This document shows positions 38,028 through 49,318 of a stretch of DNA of 64,000 bases, piece by piece. Source of the DNA: Vibrio neonatus (GTDB lineage Bacteria > Pseudomonadota > Gammaproteobacteria > Enterobacterales > Vibrionaceae); NCBI RefSeq assembly GCF_024346975.1, contig NZ_AP024885.1:186001-250000 (forward strand), read 5' to 3'. A model generated the notes under the pieces. The model was not told the origin of the DNA. It did no database searches and saw only the letters and a program-made list of their open reading frames with translations. The position numbers were made by a program, and so were the translations under genes. Position 1 is the stretch's first letter. Each line of letters starts with the position of its first letter.

Positions 38028-38076
38028 TATTTAGTTAAAATCTTGCACACTTCTTCGTCAGAAGAAACTGCATTTA

Positions 38077-38105
38077 AAAGGGAAGCTTAGGCTTCCCTTT
38101 TTTTT
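38077..38105 (+). terminator. Terminator of the str operon
   Basis: AAAGGGAAGC (38077-38086) pairs with GCTTCCCTTT (38091-38100) over TTAG, followed by a T run of eight. A smaller hairpin (TTCTTC/GAAGAA) lies just upstream. Confidence 0.93.
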
Positions 38106-38215
38106 ATGCGAAAAATAGAGAAACAAGAAATAGAGAAAACAGTACAGGGAAGGGCGCTTTTTAATGCCAGTTTTTAGTGGCTTTGTGTAAATTACGATTA
38201 ATTTTCGCGCACCTC

Positions 38216-38243
38216 TTGCATCCCCCTCTACGATCTGTATAAT
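38216..38243 (+). promoter_or_regulatory. S10 operon promoter
   Basis: TTGCAT (38216-38221), a 16-base spacer and a perfect TATAAT (38238-38243) followed by CCTTCGCAC. Transcription should begin near 38250. The 110 bases between the str terminator and this promoter show nothing else recognisable. Confidence 0.85.
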
Positions 38244-38249
38244 CCTTCG

Positions 38250-38817
<568 letters not shown>

Positions 38818-38831
38818 GGGAGATTAGAAGA

Positions 38832-39461
38832 ATGATTGGTCTAGTCGGACGTAAAGTGGGTATGACCCGCGTATTTACCGAAGAAGGCGTTTCTATCCCA
38901 GTAACTGTAGTGGAAGTAGAAAACAACCGTGTATCACAAGTTCGTACTCTTGATACTGATGGTTATTCTGCAATCCAGATTACAGCTGGTGCTAAGAAAG
39001 CTAACCGCGTTAATAAAGCCGAAGCTGGTCACTTTGCGAAAGCAGGTGTTGAAGCAGGTCGCGGTCTTTGGGAATTCCGTTTAGAAAACGGTGAAGAGTT
39101 TGAAGTTGGCGCTGAGCTAAACGTAGAACTTTTCAATGAAGTAAAAAAAGTAGACGTTACTGGTACTTCTAAAGGTAAAGGCTTCCAAGGCGCTGTTAAG
39201 CGTTGGAATTTCTCTACTCAAGATATGACTCACGGTAACTCCTTGTCTCACCGCGCACCAGGTTCAATTGGCCAATGTCAAACTCCAGGTCGCGTATTTA
39301 AAGGCAAGAAAATGGCTGGTCACATGGGTGCTGAGCGTGTAACGACTCAAAACCTAGAGATCGTACGTGTTGACGCTGAGCGCAATCTGCTTCTTATTAA
39401 AGGTGCAGTACCAGGCTCAATCGGCGGCAACGTTATCGTAAAACCAGCTATTAAAGCATAA
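38832..39461 (+). CDS. rplC: 50S ribosomal protein L3
   Basis: 209 residues, from [15 protein letters not shown]; the long loop with [21 protein letters not shown] reaches the peptidyl-transferase centre and contains the glutamine that is methylated by PrmB in E. coli. It lies 14 bases after rpsJ. Confidence 0.99.
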   Translation: MIGLVGRKVGMTRVFTEEGVSIPVTVVEVENNRVSQVRTLDTDGYSAIQITAGAKKANRVNKAEAGHFAKAGVEAGRGLWEFRLENGEEFEVGAELNVELFNEVKKVDVTGTSKGKGFQGAVKRWNFSTQDMTHGNSLSHRAPGSIGQCQTPGRVFKGKKMAGHMGAERVTTQNLEIVRVDAERNLLLIKGAVPGSIGGNVIVKPAIKA

Positions 39462-39477
39462 CGTCTAGGAGTAAGTA

Positions 39478-40080
39478 ATGGAATTGATGGTTAAAGGTGC
39501 TGATGCACTAACTGTTTCCGAGACTACTTTCGGACGTGACTTCAACGAAGCTCTTGTACACCAAGTAGTTGTTGCTTATGCAGCAGGTGCTCGTCAAGGT
39601 ACTCGTGCTCAAAAGACTCGTTCTGAAGTATCTGGCGGTGGCGCTAAGCCATGGCGTCAAAAAGGTACTGGCCGTGCACGTGCTGGTACAATTCGTAGCC
39701 CAATCTGGCGATCAGGTGGTGTTACTTTTGCTGCGAAACCACAGGATCACAGCCAAAAAGTAAACAAAAAAATGTATCGCGGTGCTATGAAAAGCATTCT
39801 TTCTGAGCTTGTACGTCAAGAACGTTTAATCGTTGTTGATAACTTCTCAGTAGAAGCACCAAAAACAAAAGAGCTAGTAGCTAAGCTTAAAGATCTTGAG
39901 CTTAACGACGTTCTAATCGTGACTAGTGAAGTAGATGAGAATCTATTCTTAGCTGCTCGTAACCTTTATAAAGTTGACGCACGTGACGTTGCTGGTATTG
40001 ACCCAGTAAGTCTAATCGCGTTCGACAAGGTTCTAATTACTGCTGATGCAGTGAAGCAAGTTGAGGAGATGCTGGCATGA
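39478..40080 (+). CDS. rplD: 50S ribosomal protein L4
   Basis: 200 residues. The extended loop that lines the exit tunnel ([20 protein letters not shown] and TGRARAG) is conserved. L4 is also the autogenous regulator of the S10 operon in enterics. Its stop overlaps the rplW start by four bases (ATGA). Confidence 0.99.
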   Translation: MELMVKGADALTVSETTFGRDFNEALVHQVVVAYAAGARQGTRAQKTRSEVSGGGAKPWRQKGTGRARAGTIRSPIWRSGGVTFAAKPQDHSQKVNKKMYRGAMKSILSELVRQERLIVVDNFSVEAPKTKELVAKLKDLELNDVLIVTSEVDENLFLAARNLYKVDARDVAGIDPVSLIAFDKVLITADAVKQVEEMLA

Positions 40081-40379
40081 TCACTGAAGAGCGTCTACTA
40101 AAAGTTCTACGTGCTCCACATATCTCTGAAAAAGCAACTATGGCTGCAGAGAAAGCGAACACTATCGTTTTCAAAGTAGCAAAAGATGCAACTAAAAAAG
40201 AGATCAAAGCAGCTGTAGAAAAGCTATTTGAAGTTGAAGTTAAGTCTGTAAATACTCTTGTTCTTAAGGGTAAGACCAAACGTCAAGGTATGCGTGAAGG
40301 CCGTCGTTCAGACGTGAAAAAAGCTTACGTTACCTTGAAAGAAGGTCAAGATCTTGACTTCGTTGGCGGTGCGGAATAA
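40077..40379 (+). CDS. rplW: 50S ribosomal protein L23
   Basis: 100 residues; [15 protein letters not shown] at the N-terminus is the family signature. It sits at the tunnel exit and is the dock for trigger factor and SRP. Translation is coupled to rplD by the ATGA overlap. Confidence 0.99.
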   Translation: MITEERLLKVLRAPHISEKATMAAEKANTIVFKVAKDATKKEIKAAVEKLFEVEVKSVNTLVLKGKTKRQGMREGRRSDVKKAYVTLKEGQDLDFVGGAE

Positions 40380-40394
40380 CAGGAGTAGTTAAGA

Positions 40395-41219
40395 ATGGCT
40401 ATTGTTAAATGTAAGCCGACTTCCCCTGGTCGTCGTCACGTAGTTAAAGTTGTTAACGCTGACCTACACAAGGGTAAGCCATACGCTCCACTTCTAGAGA
40501 AAAACTCTAAGAATGGTGGTCGTAACAACAACGGTCGTATCACAGTACGTCACATCGGTGGTGGTCACAAACATCATTACCGTGTAGTTGACTTCAAACG
40601 TACTAAAGATGGTGTTCCAGCGAAAGTTGAGCGTCTAGAATACGATCCAAACCGTAGCGCAAACATTGCTCTAGTTCTGTACGCAGACGGTGAGCGTCGC
40701 TACATTATCGCACCAAAAGGTATTTCAGCTGGAGATTCAATCCAGTCTGGTGTTGATGCGCCAATCAAAGCAGGTAACACTCTGCCGATGCGCAACATCC
40801 CAGTAGGTTCAACTGTACACTGTGTTGAACTTAAGCCTGGTAAAGGTGCACAAATTGCTCGTTCTGCAGGTGCATACGCACAAATCATCGCTCGCGATGG
40901 TGCATATGTAACTCTACGCCTACGTTCAGGTGAAATGCGCAAAGTTCTTTCTGAAGGTCGTGCAACGATCGGTGAAGTTGGTAACTCTGAGCACATGCTA
41001 CGTGAACTAGGTAAAGCTGGTGCTTCACGCTGGCGCGGCGTACGTCCAACCGTACGTGGTGTTGTAATGAACCCGGTAGATCACCCACACGGTGGTGGTG
41101 AAGGTCGTACTTCTGGTGGTCGTCACCCAGTATCACCTTGGGGTCAGCCTACTAAAGGCTTTAAGACTCGTAAGAACAAGCGCACTGACAAGTACATCGT
41201 ACGTCGTCGTAACAAGTAA
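40395..41219 (+). CDS. rplB: 50S ribosomal protein L2
   Basis: 274 residues; [20 protein letters not shown] and the C-terminal [15 protein letters not shown] signature close to the peptidyl-transferase centre (including the conserved histidine) are present. It lies between rplW and rpsS in the S10 operon. Confidence 0.99.
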   Translation: MAIVKCKPTSPGRRHVVKVVNADLHKGKPYAPLLEKNSKNGGRNNNGRITVRHIGGGHKHHYRVVDFKRTKDGVPAKVERLEYDPNRSANIALVLYADGERRYIIAPKGISAGDSIQSGVDAPIKAGNTLPMRNIPVGSTVHCVELKPGKGAQIARSAGAYAQIIARDGAYVTLRLRSGEMRKVLSEGRATIGEVGNSEHMLRELGKAGASRWRGVRPTVRGVVMNPVDHPHGGGEGRTSGGRHPVSPWGQPTKGFKTRKNKRTDKYIVRRRNK

Positions 41220-41226
41220 TCTATAA

Positions 41227-41517
<291 letters not shown>

Positions 41518-41527
41518 GGAGTAGATG

Positions 41528-41860
41528 ATGGAAGCTTTAGCTAAACATAACTTTGCTCGTATTTCTCCACAGAAAGCGCGCCTTGTAGCGGACCAAATCC
41601 GCGGCAAGAATGTTGATCAAGCACTAGAAATCCTAACTTTCAGCAACAAAAAAGCTGCTGTACTAGTTAAGAAAGTTCTTGAATCAGCAATCGCGAACGC
41701 TGAGCATAACGAAGGTGCAGATATCGACGATCTAAATGTCGCTAAAATCTTCGTAGATGAAGGTCCTATCATGAAGCGTATTATGCCTCGTGCTAAAGGC
41801 CGTGCCGACCGTATCTTGAAGCGTTCTTGCCACATCACAATTGTTGTTGCAGACGCTTAA
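41528..41860 (+). CDS. rplV: 50S ribosomal protein L22
   Basis: 110 residues from [20 protein letters not shown]; the beta-hairpin tip [15 protein letters not shown] reaches into the exit tunnel, the site of macrolide-resistance changes. Two consecutive ATGs exist (41525 and 41528); the second gives the family N-terminus with AAGGAG at the usual distance. Confidence 0.98.
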   Translation: MEALAKHNFARISPQKARLVADQIRGKNVDQALEILTFSNKKAAVLVKKVLESAIANAEHNEGADIDDLNVAKIFVDEGPIMKRIMPRAKGRADRILKRSCHITIVVADA

Positions 41861-41876
41861 GACTAGGAGATAAGCA

Positions 41877-42575
41877 ATGGGTCAGAAAGTACATCCTAAT
41901 GGTATTCGTCTTGGCATCGTTAAGCCTTGGAATGCTACATGGTTTGCTAATACCAAAGATTTCGCTGACAACCTAGACGGCGACTTCAAGGTACGTCAGT
42001 TCCTTACTAAGGAACTTTCAAAAGCGTCTCTTTCACGTATCGTTATCGAACGTCCAGCTAAGAGCATCCGTGTGACTATTCACACTGCTCGTCCTGGCGT
42101 TGTTATCGGTAAGAAAGGTGAAGACGTTGAGAAGCTACGCACAGCTGTAGCTAAAATCGCAGGTGTACCAGCGCAAATTAACATCGCTGAAGTACGTAAG
42201 CCTGAGCTAGATGGTCAATTAGTGGCTGATAGCATCGCGTCTCAGCTAGAGCGTCGTGTTATGTTCCGTCGTGCTATGAAGCGCGCGGTACAAAACGCAA
42301 TGCGTCTTGGCGCTAAAGGTATCAAAGTAGAAGTAAGCGGCCGTCTTGGCGGTGCTGAAATCGCGCGTACTGAATGGTACCGTGAAGGCCGTGTGCCACT
42401 ACATACCCTTCGTGCTGACATCGATTACGCAACTTCTTCGGCTCACACCCAATACGGTGTGATCGGCATTAAAGTCTGGATCTTCAAAGGTGAAATCCTA
42501 GGCGGAATGCCAGCTGCTAACGCAGTAGAGCCAAAGGCTGACAAGCCTAAGAAGCAGCGTAAAGGCCGTAAGTAA
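41877..42575 (+). CDS. rpsC: 30S ribosomal protein S3
   Basis: 232 residues. The KH domain contains [14 protein letters not shown] (GxxG loop), and the C-terminal domain includes [20 protein letters not shown]. It forms part of the mRNA entry helicase. The C-terminus is a lysine-rich tail. Confidence 0.99.
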   Translation: MGQKVHPNGIRLGIVKPWNATWFANTKDFADNLDGDFKVRQFLTKELSKASLSRIVIERPAKSIRVTIHTARPGVVIGKKGEDVEKLRTAVAKIAGVPAQINIAEVRKPELDGQLVADSIASQLERRVMFRRAMKRAVQNAMRLGAKGIKVEVSGRLGGAEIARTEWYREGRVPLHTLRADIDYATSSAHTQYGVIGIKVWIFKGEILGGMPAANAVEPKADKPKKQRKGRK

Positions 42576-42586
42576 GGAGTCGACAG

Positions 42587-42997
42587 ATGCTACAACCTAA
42601 ACGTACTAAGTTCCGTAAGGTTCAGACTGGTCGTAACCGTGGCCTAGCTAAAGGTACTGAAGTAAGCTTCGGCGAATTCGGTCTTAAAGCTGTTGGTCGT
42701 GGACGTATTACTGCTCGTCAAATCGAAGCGGCACGTCGTGCTATGACACGTCATGTTAAACGTCAAGGTCAAATTTGGATTCGTATCTTCCCAGACAAAC
42801 CGATTACTGAAAAACCTCTTGAAGTTCGTCAAGGTAAAGGTAAAGGTAACGTTGAGTACTGGGTTGCTCAAATCCAACCTGGCAAGGTTATGTACGAAAT
42901 GAATGGCGTACCTGAAGAGTTGGCACGTGAAGCGTTCCGCCTAGCGGCACGTAAACTGCCTATCAAAACAACATTTGTAACTAAGCAGGTGATGTAA
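42587..42997 (+). CDS. rplP: 50S ribosomal protein L16
   Basis: 136 residues from [20 protein letters not shown]; binds near the A site. [18 protein letters not shown] is the family signature. Its last base is the first base of the rpmC start codon (TAATG overlap). Confidence 0.99.
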   Translation: MLQPKRTKFRKVQTGRNRGLAKGTEVSFGEFGLKAVGRGRITARQIEAARRAMTRHVKRQGQIWIRIFPDKPITEKPLEVRQGKGKGNVEYWVAQIQPGKVMYEMNGVPEELAREAFRLAARKLPIKTTFVTKQVM

Positions 42998-43188
42998 TGA
43001 AAGCACAAGAGCTACGTGAAAAGAGCGTTGAAGAACTTAACGCTGAGCTATTGAATTTGCTACGTGAACAGTTCAACTTGCGCATGCAAGCTGCGACTGG
43101 TCAACTACAGCAAACACATACTCTTAAAGCTGTACGTCGTGATATCGCACGTGTTAAAACCATATTGACTGAGAAGGCAGGCGCATAA
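42997..43188 (+). CDS. rpmC: 50S ribosomal protein L29
   Basis: 63 residues, all-helical, from [19 protein letters not shown]; located at the exit tunnel near L23. It is coupled to both neighbours by one-base stop/start overlaps. Confidence 0.99.
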   Translation: MKAQELREKSVEELNAELLNLLREQFNLRMQAATGQLQQTHTLKAVRRDIARVKTILTEKAGA

Positions 43189-43442
43189 TGAGCGACAAAA
43201 TCCGTACTTCACTTGGTCGTATCGTAAGTGACAAAGGCGATAAGTCTATTGTTGTTGCTATCGAGCGCATGGTTAAACACCCTATTTACGGCAAGTTCGT
43301 AAAGCGCACGACTAAGATCCACGCACATGATGAAAACAACGAGTGTAGCCTAGGCGATACCGTTGAAATTCAAGAGTGTCGTCCACTGTCTAAGACTAAA
43401 TCTTGGACTTTGGTAAAAGTTGTAAAAAAAGCGAAAGTTTAA
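43188..43442 (+). CDS. rpsQ: 30S ribosomal protein S17
   Basis: 84 residues; OB-fold protein with [20 protein letters not shown] and [11 protein letters not shown]. Last gene of the S10 operon, followed by a terminator. Confidence 0.99.
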   Translation: MSDKIRTSLGRIVSDKGDKSIVVAIERMVKHPIYGKFVKRTTKIHAHDENNECSLGDTVEIQECRPLSKTKSWTLVKVVKKAKV

Positions 43443-43466
43443 TTTTCGTTAGTTTTTAACAACTTA

Positions 43467-43506
43467 AAGCGGCTTCCAGGATTTTTTGGGAGCCGCTTAT
43501 TTTTTG
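43467..43506 (+). terminator. Terminator of the S10 operon
   Basis: AAGCGGCT (43467-43474) pairs with AGCCGCTT (43491-43498), extended inward by CC/GG around a T-rich loop, and followed by ATTTTTTG. Confidence 0.88.
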
Positions 43507-43519
43507 CCTACCCAATTGG

Positions 43520-43576
43520 GTAAAAGGGTGTTACAATTCGCATCCCTTTAAAGAGGCAGCCCGACCCGAGAGGGTC
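43520..43576 (+). promoter_or_regulatory. Spc operon promoter and short structured leader
   Basis: A TACAAT -10 (43532-43537) preceded by TGT makes an extended -10 element; the discriminator TCGCATCCC is GC-rich as in other ribosomal-protein promoters here. No good -35 lies at 16-18 bases. In the leader, GACCC-GAGA-GGGTC (43563-43576) is a hairpin with a GNRA loop, 30 bases before rplN. Confidence 0.6.
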
Positions 43577-43606
43577 TAGTTTTTAATATTTAGCGGAGCA
43601 CTAACA

Positions 43607-43978
43607 ATGATCCAAATGCAAAGTACACTTGACGCTGCAGATAACTCTGGCGCGCGCAAGGTAATGTGTATTAAGGTTCTGGGTGGCTCACACCGTCGTT
43701 ATGCACATATCGGTGACATCATTAAAGTTACAGTGAAGGAAGCAATTCCTCGCGGTAAAGTTAAAAAAGGTGATGTACTGAAGGCGGTTGTTGTGCGCAC
43801 TCGTAAAGGCGTACGTCGTCCAGACGGTTCTGTCATTCGCTTCGACCGTAATGCTTGTGTATTGTTGAACGACACTACTGAGCAACCAGTCGGCACTCGT
43901 ATCTTTGGCCCAGTGACTCGTGAACTTCGTAATGCGAAATTCATGAAAATTGTTTCACTGGCTCCAGAAGTACTATAA
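43607..43978 (+). CDS. rplN: 50S ribosomal protein L14
   Basis: 123 residues from [22 protein letters not shown]; contains [15 protein letters not shown]. First gene of the spc operon, 11 bases before rplX. Confidence 0.99.
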   Translation: MIQMQSTLDAADNSGARKVMCIKVLGGSHRRYAHIGDIIKVTVKEAIPRGKVKKGDVLKAVVVRTRKGVRRPDGSVIRFDRNACVLLNDTTEQPVGTRIFGPVTRELRNAKFMKIVSLAPEVL

Positions 43979-43989
43979 GGAGCAGTAAA

Positions 43990-44307
43990 ATGGCAGCTAA
44001 AATCCGTCGTGATGACGAAGTAATCGTTCTTGCTGGTAAAGATAAAGGCAAGAAAGGTAAAGTAACTAAGGTTCTGACAACTGGTAAAGTTATCGTTGAA
44101 GGTATCAACCTTGTTAAGAAACATCAGAAGCCTGTACCGGCTATGAATGTTCAAGGTGGTATCGTAGAGCAAGAAGCAGCAATTGATGCTTCAAACATTG
44201 CAGTCTACAACGCAGCTACAGGTAAAGCAGACCGTATCGGTTTCCGTTTCGAAGATGGCAAGAAGGTTCGCTTCTTCAAGTCTAACGGCGAAACCGTTTC
44301 TAACTAA
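43990..44307 (+). CDS. rplX: 50S ribosomal protein L24
   Basis: 105 residues; the KOW motif [17 protein letters not shown] is near the N-terminus, and [20 protein letters not shown] follows. It is an assembly initiator of the large subunit. Confidence 0.99.
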   Translation: MAAKIRRDDEVIVLAGKDKGKKGKVTKVLTTGKVIVEGINLVKKHQKPVPAMNVQGGIVEQEAAIDASNIAVYNAATGKADRIGFRFEDGKKVRFFKSNGETVSN

Positions 44308-44331
44308 GAATAGAGTAATTTGGAGTGAACT

Positions 44332-44871
44332 ATGGCGAAACTGCATGATTACTACAAGTCGTCTGTAGTCGCTGAACTTACCAAAGAGTTCAGCTACACA
44401 AGCGTCATGCAAGTCCCTAGAATCGAAAAGATCACCCTTAATATGGGTGTGGGTGAAGCAATCAACGATAAAAAGCTTCTAGAAAACGCAGCTTCTGATA
44501 TGGCAACGATCTCTGGTCAAAAGCCACTTATCACTAAAGCGCGTAAATCTGTTGCTGGTTTTAAAATCCGCGAAGGCTACCCAATCGGTTGTAAAGTAAC
44601 CTTGCGTGGCGAACGTATGTGGGATTTCTTAGAGCGTTTGATTAACATCGCTCTACCACGTGTACGTGACTTCCGTGGTGTTAGCGCTAAGTCTTTTGAC
44701 GGACGCGGTAACTACAGCATGGGCGTTCGCGAGCAAATCATCTTCCCGGAAATCGACTTTGATAAAGTTGATCGCGTTCGTGGTCTTGATATTACTATCA
44801 CGACTTCTGCGAGCACCGATGAGGAAGGCCGAGCTCTGCTGGCTGCCTTTAACTTCCCATTCCGTAAGTAA
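44332..44871 (+). CDS. rplE: 50S ribosomal protein L5
   Basis: 179 residues; binds 5S r[19 protein letters not shown] is the family signature. In E. coli the start region of rplE carries the S8 repressor site on spc mRNA; the sequence around 44310-44350 could serve that role but I did not fold it. Confidence 0.99.
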   Translation: MAKLHDYYKSSVVAELTKEFSYTSVMQVPRIEKITLNMGVGEAINDKKLLENAASDMATISGQKPLITKARKSVAGFKIREGYPIGCKVTLRGERMWDFLERLINIALPRVRDFRGVSAKSFDGRGNYSMGVREQIIFPEIDFDKVDRVRGLDITITTSASTDEEGRALLAAFNFPFRK

Positions 44872-44888
44872 GGTGAAGGGTTACTGTT

Positions 44889-45194
44889 ATGGCTAAACAA
44901 TCTATGAAAGCACGCGAAACTAAACGTGCTAAGCTAGTAGCAAAATTCGCTGAAAAGCGTCGTGCGCTTAAAATCACTATCAGTGATGTTAACGCATCTG
45001 AAGAAGAGCGTTGGGATGCAGTTCTTAAACTACAATCTCTACCACGTGATTCAAGTGCATCTCGTCAGCGTAACCGTTGCAACCAAACTGGTCGTCCACA
45101 CGGTTACCTACGTAAGTTCGGTCTTAGCCGTATTAAGGTTCGTGAAGCTTGCATGAAAGGCGAGATTCCGGGTCTTCGTAAGGCTAGCTGGTAA
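44889..45194 (+). CDS. rpsN: 30S ribosomal protein S14
   Basis: 101 residues, the long, zinc-free C-minus form: where zinc-binding S14 has four cysteines it has [21 protein letters not shown] with only one of them. A zinc-independent S14 in the main operon matches other vibrios and enterics. Confidence 0.99.
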   Translation: MAKQSMKARETKRAKLVAKFAEKRRALKITISDVNASEEERWDAVLKLQSLPRDSSASRQRNRCNQTGRPHGYLRKFGLSRIKVREACMKGEIPGLRKASW

Positions 45195-45223
45195 TTGCCA
45201 CTTAATCATTTGGAGTAAATCGT

Positions 45224-45616
45224 ATGAGCATGCAAGATCCGATTTCGGATATGCTGACCCGCATTCGTAACGGTCAGTCAGCAAATAAAGTTGCTGTAAA
45301 AATGCCTTCTTCAAAGCTTAAAGTTGCAATCGCTACTTTGCTAAAAAACGAAGGTTACATCACAGACTTCGCTGTTGAAAGCGGAGCAAAACCAGAGCTA
45401 GAAGTTACTCTTAAGTACTTCCAAGCAAAACCAGTAATCGAGCAAATCCAACGTGTTTCTCGTCCAGGTCTGCGCGTCTATAAAAATAAAGACAGCCTTC
45501 CTTCAGTGATGGGTGGTTTGGGTATTGCTGTAGTGTCCACTTCCAAAGGTCTTATGTCTGACCGCGCCGCTCGCAAAGCGGGTCTTGGTGGTGAGATCAT
45601 CTGCTACGTAGCTTAA
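45224..45616 (+). CDS. rpsH: 30S ribosomal protein S8
   Basis: 130 residues from [18 protein letters not shown]; the C-terminal [20 protein letters not shown] is the family signature. It binds 16S helix 21 and, in E. coli, represses spc translation. Confidence 0.99.
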   Translation: MSMQDPISDMLTRIRNGQSANKVAVKMPSSKLKVAIATLLKNEGYITDFAVESGAKPELEVTLKYFQAKPVIEQIQRVSRPGLRVYKNKDSLPSVMGGLGIAVVSTSKGLMSDRAARKAGLGGEIICYVA

Positions 45617-45626
45617 GGAGTAGAAT

Positions 45627-46160
45627 ATGTCTCGTGTTGCTAAAGCACCTGTCGCTATTCCAGCTGGAGTAGAGGTGAAGATTAATGGTCAAGAAGTTAC
45701 TGTGAAAGGCCCTAAGGGTGAACTTTCTAGCGTTTTCAATAACGCAGTAGTAATTTCTCAGGAAGAAAACAACCTAACTTTCGGTCCACGTGAAGGTGTA
45801 GCTGGTGCTTGGGCACAAGCTGGTACTGCGCGTGCACTTGTAAACAACATGGTTGTTGGTGTTACTGAAGGCTTTACTAAGAAACTGGTTCTTAAGGGTG
45901 TTGGTTACCGTGCTGCTATCAAAGGCAACGCTGTAAACTTGACTCTAGGTTTCTCTCACCCAGTTGAGCACGAAGTGCCAGCGGGTATTAAAGCCGAATG
46001 TCCTAGCCAAACTGAAATTGTTCTAACTGGTGCTGATAAGCAACTAGTTGGTCAAACAGCGGCTAACATTCGTTCTTACCGTGAGCCTGAGCCTTATAAA
46101 GGTAAAGGTGTTCGTTACGCAGATGAATATGTGCGTACCAAAGAAGCTAAGAAGAAGTAA
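45627..46160 (+). CDS. rplF: 50S ribosomal protein L6
   Basis: 177 residues with two repeated beta domains; [20 protein letters not shown] at the start and [14 protein letters not shown] at the end are family signatures. Contacts the sarcin-ricin loop region. Confidence 0.99.
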   Translation: MSRVAKAPVAIPAGVEVKINGQEVTVKGPKGELSSVFNNAVVISQEENNLTFGPREGVAGAWAQAGTARALVNNMVVGVTEGFTKKLVLKGVGYRAAIKGNAVNLTLGFSHPVEHEVPAGIKAECPSQTEIVLTGADKQLVGQTAANIRSYREPEPYKGKGVRYADEYVRTKEAKKK

Positions 46161-46169
46161 GGTAACACT

Positions 46170-46523
46170 ATGGATAAGAAAGCATCTCGCATCCGTCGTG
46201 CTACACGTGCACGTCGTAAGATTGCTGAACTTCGTGTGAACCGTCTAGTAGTACACCGTACTCCTCGTCATGTGTATGCACAGGTTATTGCACCAAACGG
46301 CTCTGAGGTTATCGCAGCTGCTTCTACTGTAGAAAAAGCGATCCGTGAGCAAGTTAAGAACACTGGTAACGTTGACGCTGCTAAAGCTGTAGGTAAAGCT
46401 ATTGCTGAGCGCGCTATCGAAAAAGGCATTTCAAATGTTGCTTTCGATCGTTCTGGTTTCCAATACCACGGTCGAGTAGCGGCGCTAGCAGATTCTGCTC
46501 GCGAAGCTGGTCTGAAATTCTAA
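46170..46523 (+). CDS. rplR: 50S ribosomal protein L18
   Basis: 117 residues; basic N-terminus [18 protein letters not shown] and C-terminal [20 protein letters not shown]. Binds 5S rRNA with L5. Confidence 0.99.
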   Translation: MDKKASRIRRATRARRKIAELRVNRLVVHRTPRHVYAQVIAPNGSEVIAAASTVEKAIREQVKNTGNVDAAKAVGKAIAERAIEKGISNVAFDRSGFQYHGRVAALADSAREAGLKF

Positions 46524-46537
46524 GGTAGGGTTGATCG

Positions 46538-47038
46538 ATGGCTAAAGAACAACAACAAGCTTCAGATTTGGCGGAAAAACTAATCGCCGTTAACCGCGTT
46601 GCTAAGACGGTTAAAGGTGGTCGAATCTTTAGTTTTACTGCACTAACAGTAGTTGGTGACGGTAACGGTCGCATAGGTTTCGGTTACGGCAAAGCTCGTG
46701 AAGTACCTGCTGCGATTCAAAAAGCAATGGAAAAAGCTCGTCGTAACATGGTTACGATCGCGCTTAATGAAGGTACTCTTCACCACGCGGTGAAAGGTCG
46801 TCACACTGGCTCTAAAGTATACATGCAGCCAGCTGCGGAAGGTACTGGTATCATCGCCGGCGGTGCGATGCGTGCAGTACTAGAAGTTGTAGGTGTTCGA
46901 AACGTACTTGCGAAAGCATACGGTTCAACAAACCCTATCAACGTAGTTCGCGCGACTATTGATGGTTTAAGCGGCATGAAATCTCCAGAGATGATTGCAG
47001 CTAAACGTGGTCTAACTGTTGAAAATATTTCGGAGTAA
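46538..47038 (+). CDS. rpsE: 30S ribosomal protein S5
   Basis: 166 residues; [20 protein letters not shown] is the S5 N-terminal domain, whose loop residues near VKGG are the site of spectinomycin-resistance changes and here look wild type. It is part of the mRNA entry channel. Confidence 0.99.
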   Translation: MAKEQQQASDLAEKLIAVNRVAKTVKGGRIFSFTALTVVGDGNGRIGFGYGKAREVPAAIQKAMEKARRNMVTIALNEGTLHHAVKGRHTGSKVYMQPAAEGTGIIAGGAMRAVLEVVGVRNVLAKAYGSTNPINVVRATIDGLSGMKSPEMIAAKRGLTVENISE

Positions 47039-47043
47039 GCACC

Positions 47044-47220
47044 ATGGCAACTATCAAAGTAACTCAAACTAAAAGCTCAATCGGTCGTCTACCTAAGCAC
47101 AAATTGTGCTTACGTGGTCTAGGCCTTCGTCGCATCAACCATACGGTAGAACTTGAAGACACGCCTGCAATTCGCGGCATGATCAACAAGGTTTACTACA
47201 TGGTTAAAGTTGAGGAGTAA
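47044..47220 (+). CDS. rpmD: 50S ribosomal protein L30
   Basis: A 58-residue protein beginning [16 protein letters not shown] with the conserved [15 protein letters not shown]. It lies five bases after rpsE and five before rplO, its normal spc-operon place. Confidence 0.98.
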   Translation: MATIKVTQTKSSIGRLPKHKLCLRGLGLRRINHTVELEDTPAIRGMINKVYYMVKVEE

Positions 47221-47225
47221 TCAGA

Positions 47226-47660
47226 ATGCGTTTGAATACTCTATCACCGGCTGCAGGTTCTAAGCCTTCTAAGAAGCGCGTAGGCCGTGGTATCGGTTCT
47301 GGCCTTGGTAAAACAGGTGGCCGTGGCCACAAAGGTCAAAAGTCACGCTCTGGCGGCAGTGTTCGTCCAGGTTTTGAAGGCGGTCAAATGCCTTTGAAAC
47401 AGCGTCTACCTAAATTCGGCTTCACTTCTCGTAAGAGCCTAGTGTCTGCTGAAGTTCGTCTAGCTGAGCTAGCGAAAGTAACTGGTGACGTTGTAGACCT
47501 AAACAGCCTTAAAGCTGCTAACGTAATCACTAAGAACATCGAATTTGTAAAAGTTGTTCTTTCTGGTGAAATTAACAAAGCTGTGACTGTTAAAGGTCTT
47601 CGCGTAACTAAAGGCGCTAAAGCTGCTATTGAAGCTGCCGGCGGTAAAATCGAAGAATAA
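47226..47660 (+). CDS. rplO: 50S ribosomal protein L15
   Basis: 144 residues; the glycine-rich N-terminal extension ([20 protein letters not shown]) and [17 protein letters not shown] are characteristic. It precedes secY by 20 bases. Confidence 0.99.
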   Translation: MRLNTLSPAAGSKPSKKRVGRGIGSGLGKTGGRGHKGQKSRSGGSVRPGFEGGQMPLKQRLPKFGFTSRKSLVSAEVRLAELAKVTGDVVDLNSLKAANVITKNIEFVKVVLSGEINKAVTVKGLRVTKGAKAAIEAAGGKIEE

Positions 47661-47680
47661 TCTTCGAGGGAAAGGTACAG

Positions 47681-49015
47681 ATGGCTAAAAAACCAGGACA
47701 AGATTTTAGTAGTGCAAAAAGTGGCGTATCGGAATTGAAAACACGCCTTTTATTCGTAATAGGTGCCTTGTTGGTGTTTCGTGCGGGTTCTTTTGTGCCG
47801 ATCCCTGGTATTGACGCGGCTGTACTTGCCCAACTGTTAGACCAGCAACAAGGTACCATCGTTGAAATGTTCAACATGTTCTCCGGTGGTGCACTTTCGC
47901 GTGCATCTATCTTGGCCCTTGGTATCATGCCGTATATTTCGGCATCGATTGTGGTCCAATTGCTAACTGTTGTTCATCCTGCTTTAGCTGAGCTAAAGAA
48001 AGAGGGTGAAGCTGGCCGTCGTAAGATAAGCCAGTACACACGTTACGGCACGCTCGTACTTGCAACATTCCAAGCTATAGGTATAGCAACAGGCTTACCG
48101 AATATGGTCGACAATCTGGTTGTTATCAACCAAACCATGTTCACCCTGATTGCAACCGTAAGTTTAGTAACCGGCACCATGTTCTTAATGTGGTTAGGTG
48201 AACAAATTACAGAGCGCGGAATTGGTAACGGTATTTCGTTAATCATCTTTGCAGGTATTGTTGCAGGATTGCCTAAAGCAATCGGGTCTACAATTGAGCA
48301 GGCGCGTCAAGGTGAATTGCACGTGCTTCTTCTACTGTTAATCGCAGTAATTGCATTTGCTGTTATCTACTTTGTTGTATTCATGGAACGTGGTCAACGT
48401 CGTATCGTCGTTAACTACGCCAAACGTCAACAAGGTCGTAAGGTATATGCAGCGCAGAGTTCACACCTACCATTGAAAATAAACATGGCTGGTGTAATCC
48501 CTGCAATTTTCGCATCAAGTATTATTTTGTTCCCAGGAACATTAGCACAGTGGTTCGGTCAGAACGGCGAAAGTGCGACATTCGGTTGGTTAACTGATGT
48601 GTCACTAGCATTAAGCCCAGGTCAGCCGCTATATGTTATGCTTTATGCGTCAGCGATTATCTTTTTCTGTTTCTTCTACACGGCGTTGGTATTCAACCCG
48701 CGTGAGACAGCAGATAACTTGAAGAAGTCTGGTGCTTTCGTACCCGGCATCCGCCCAGGAGAGCAGACAGCTAGATACATCGATAAAGTAATGACTAGAC
48801 TAACCCTTGCAGGTGCTCTATATATTACCTTTATCTGTCTGATTCCCGAATTCATGATGGTCATGTGGAACGTACGTTTCTACTTTGGCGGCACATCACT
48901 ACTAATCGTAGTTGTTGTAATCATGGATTTCATGGCACAGGTACAGACTCATCTGATGTCACAACAGTATGATTCTGTGTTGAAGAAAGCAAATCTGAAG
49001 GGTTATGGCCGTTAA
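47681..49015 (+). CDS. secY: Protein translocase subunit SecY
   Basis: A 444-residue integral membrane protein with ten predicted helices, the protein-conducting channel of the inner membrane. The plug/second-helix region [27 protein letters not shown], the cytosolic loop GERRI-like [17 protein letters not shown], and the C-terminal loop FIPGIRPG-like [16 protein letters not shown] are recognised. It is co-transcribed with ribosomal proteins in the spc operon. Confidence 0.99.
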   Translation: MAKKPGQDFSSAKSGVSELKTRLLFVIGALLVFRAGSFVPIPGIDAAVLAQLLDQQQGTIVEMFNMFSGGALSRASILALGIMPYISASIVVQLLTVVHPALAELKKEGEAGRRKISQYTRYGTLVLATFQAIGIATGLPNMVDNLVVINQTMFTLIATVSLVTGTMFLMWLGEQITERGIGNGISLIIFAGIVAGLPKAIGSTIEQARQGELHVLLLLLIAVIAFAVIYFVVFMERGQRRIVVNYAKRQQGRKVYAAQSSHLPLKINMAGVIPAIFASSIILFPGTLAQWFGQNGESATFGWLTDVSLALSPGQPLYVMLYASAIIFFCFFYTALVFNPRETADNLKKSGAFVPGIRPGEQTARYIDKVMTRLTLAGALYITFICLIPEFMMVMWNVRFYFGGTSLLIVVVVIMDFMAQVQTHLMSQQYDSVLKKANLKGYGR

Positions 49016-49054
49016 TTCGGTTGTAGTTCCAGATTTCATTTACGGAGTTTAGCA

Positions 49055-49168
49055 ATGAAAGTTCGTGCTTCCGTTAAAAAAATCTGCCGTAACTGTAAGA
49101 TCATCAAGCGCAACGGTGTTGTGCGTGTGATCTGCAGTGAGCCAAAGCATAAACAACGCCAAGGCTAA
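49055..49168 (+). CDS. rpmJ: 50S ribosomal protein L36
   Basis: A 37-residue protein, [19 protein letters not shown] then [11 protein letters not shown]. It is the zinc-binding form with CxxC, a third Cys and a His. Its ribosome site is ACGGAGTTTAGCA. Last gene of the spc operon. Confidence 0.97.
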   Translation: MKVRASVKKICRNCKIIKRNGVVRVICSEPKHKQRQG

Positions 49169-49185
49169 TTAGCAGAAGTTTTTAC

Positions 49186-49214
49186 TTGAAAAACTGGGTA
49201 GGTTCGAGTATATT
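49186..49214 (+). promoter_or_regulatory. Alpha operon promoter
   Basis: TTGAAA (49186-49191), a 17-base spacer, and TATATT (49209-49214). The -10 lies inside the loop of a terminator-like hairpin (49197-49230), so transcription entering from the spc operon would fold over this site. Confidence 0.75.
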
Positions 49215-49230
49215 ACTCGGCCTACCTTTT
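49197..49230 (+). terminator. Terminator-like hairpin between rpmJ and rpsM, overlapping the alpha promoter
   Basis: Two stacked stems are visible: GGTAGG (49197-49202) with CCTACC (49221-49226), and CGAGT (49205-49209) with ACTCG (49215-49219), separated by TT on one side and G on the other, then TTTT. The loop ATATT is part of the promoter -10. It may attenuate spc read-through. Confidence 0.6.
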
Positions 49231-49318
49231 GCGTGCAAAAGAAGTAGTATGCCGCAGCGTATCCTAGACGGGCTCTGCTGCGGATAATTCTTTACATAAG
49301 TACTAGGAGTGAATAGTG
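49231..49318 (+). promoter_or_regulatory. Alpha operon leader (candidate S4-binding structure)
   Basis: The leader between the promoter and the rpsM GTG contains CCGCAG (49252-49257) paired with CTGCGG (49278-49283). In E. coli the alpha leader forms a pseudoknot that includes the GUG start codon of S13 and is bound by S4. The GTG start and a strong hairpin fit; the pseudoknot is not proven here. Confidence 0.55.

Noticed and set aside
43699..44172. 157-codon minus-strand frame across rplN and rplX
   Set aside because: It is a shadow of strongly biased codon use in ribosomal-protein genes; no homology pattern is visible.
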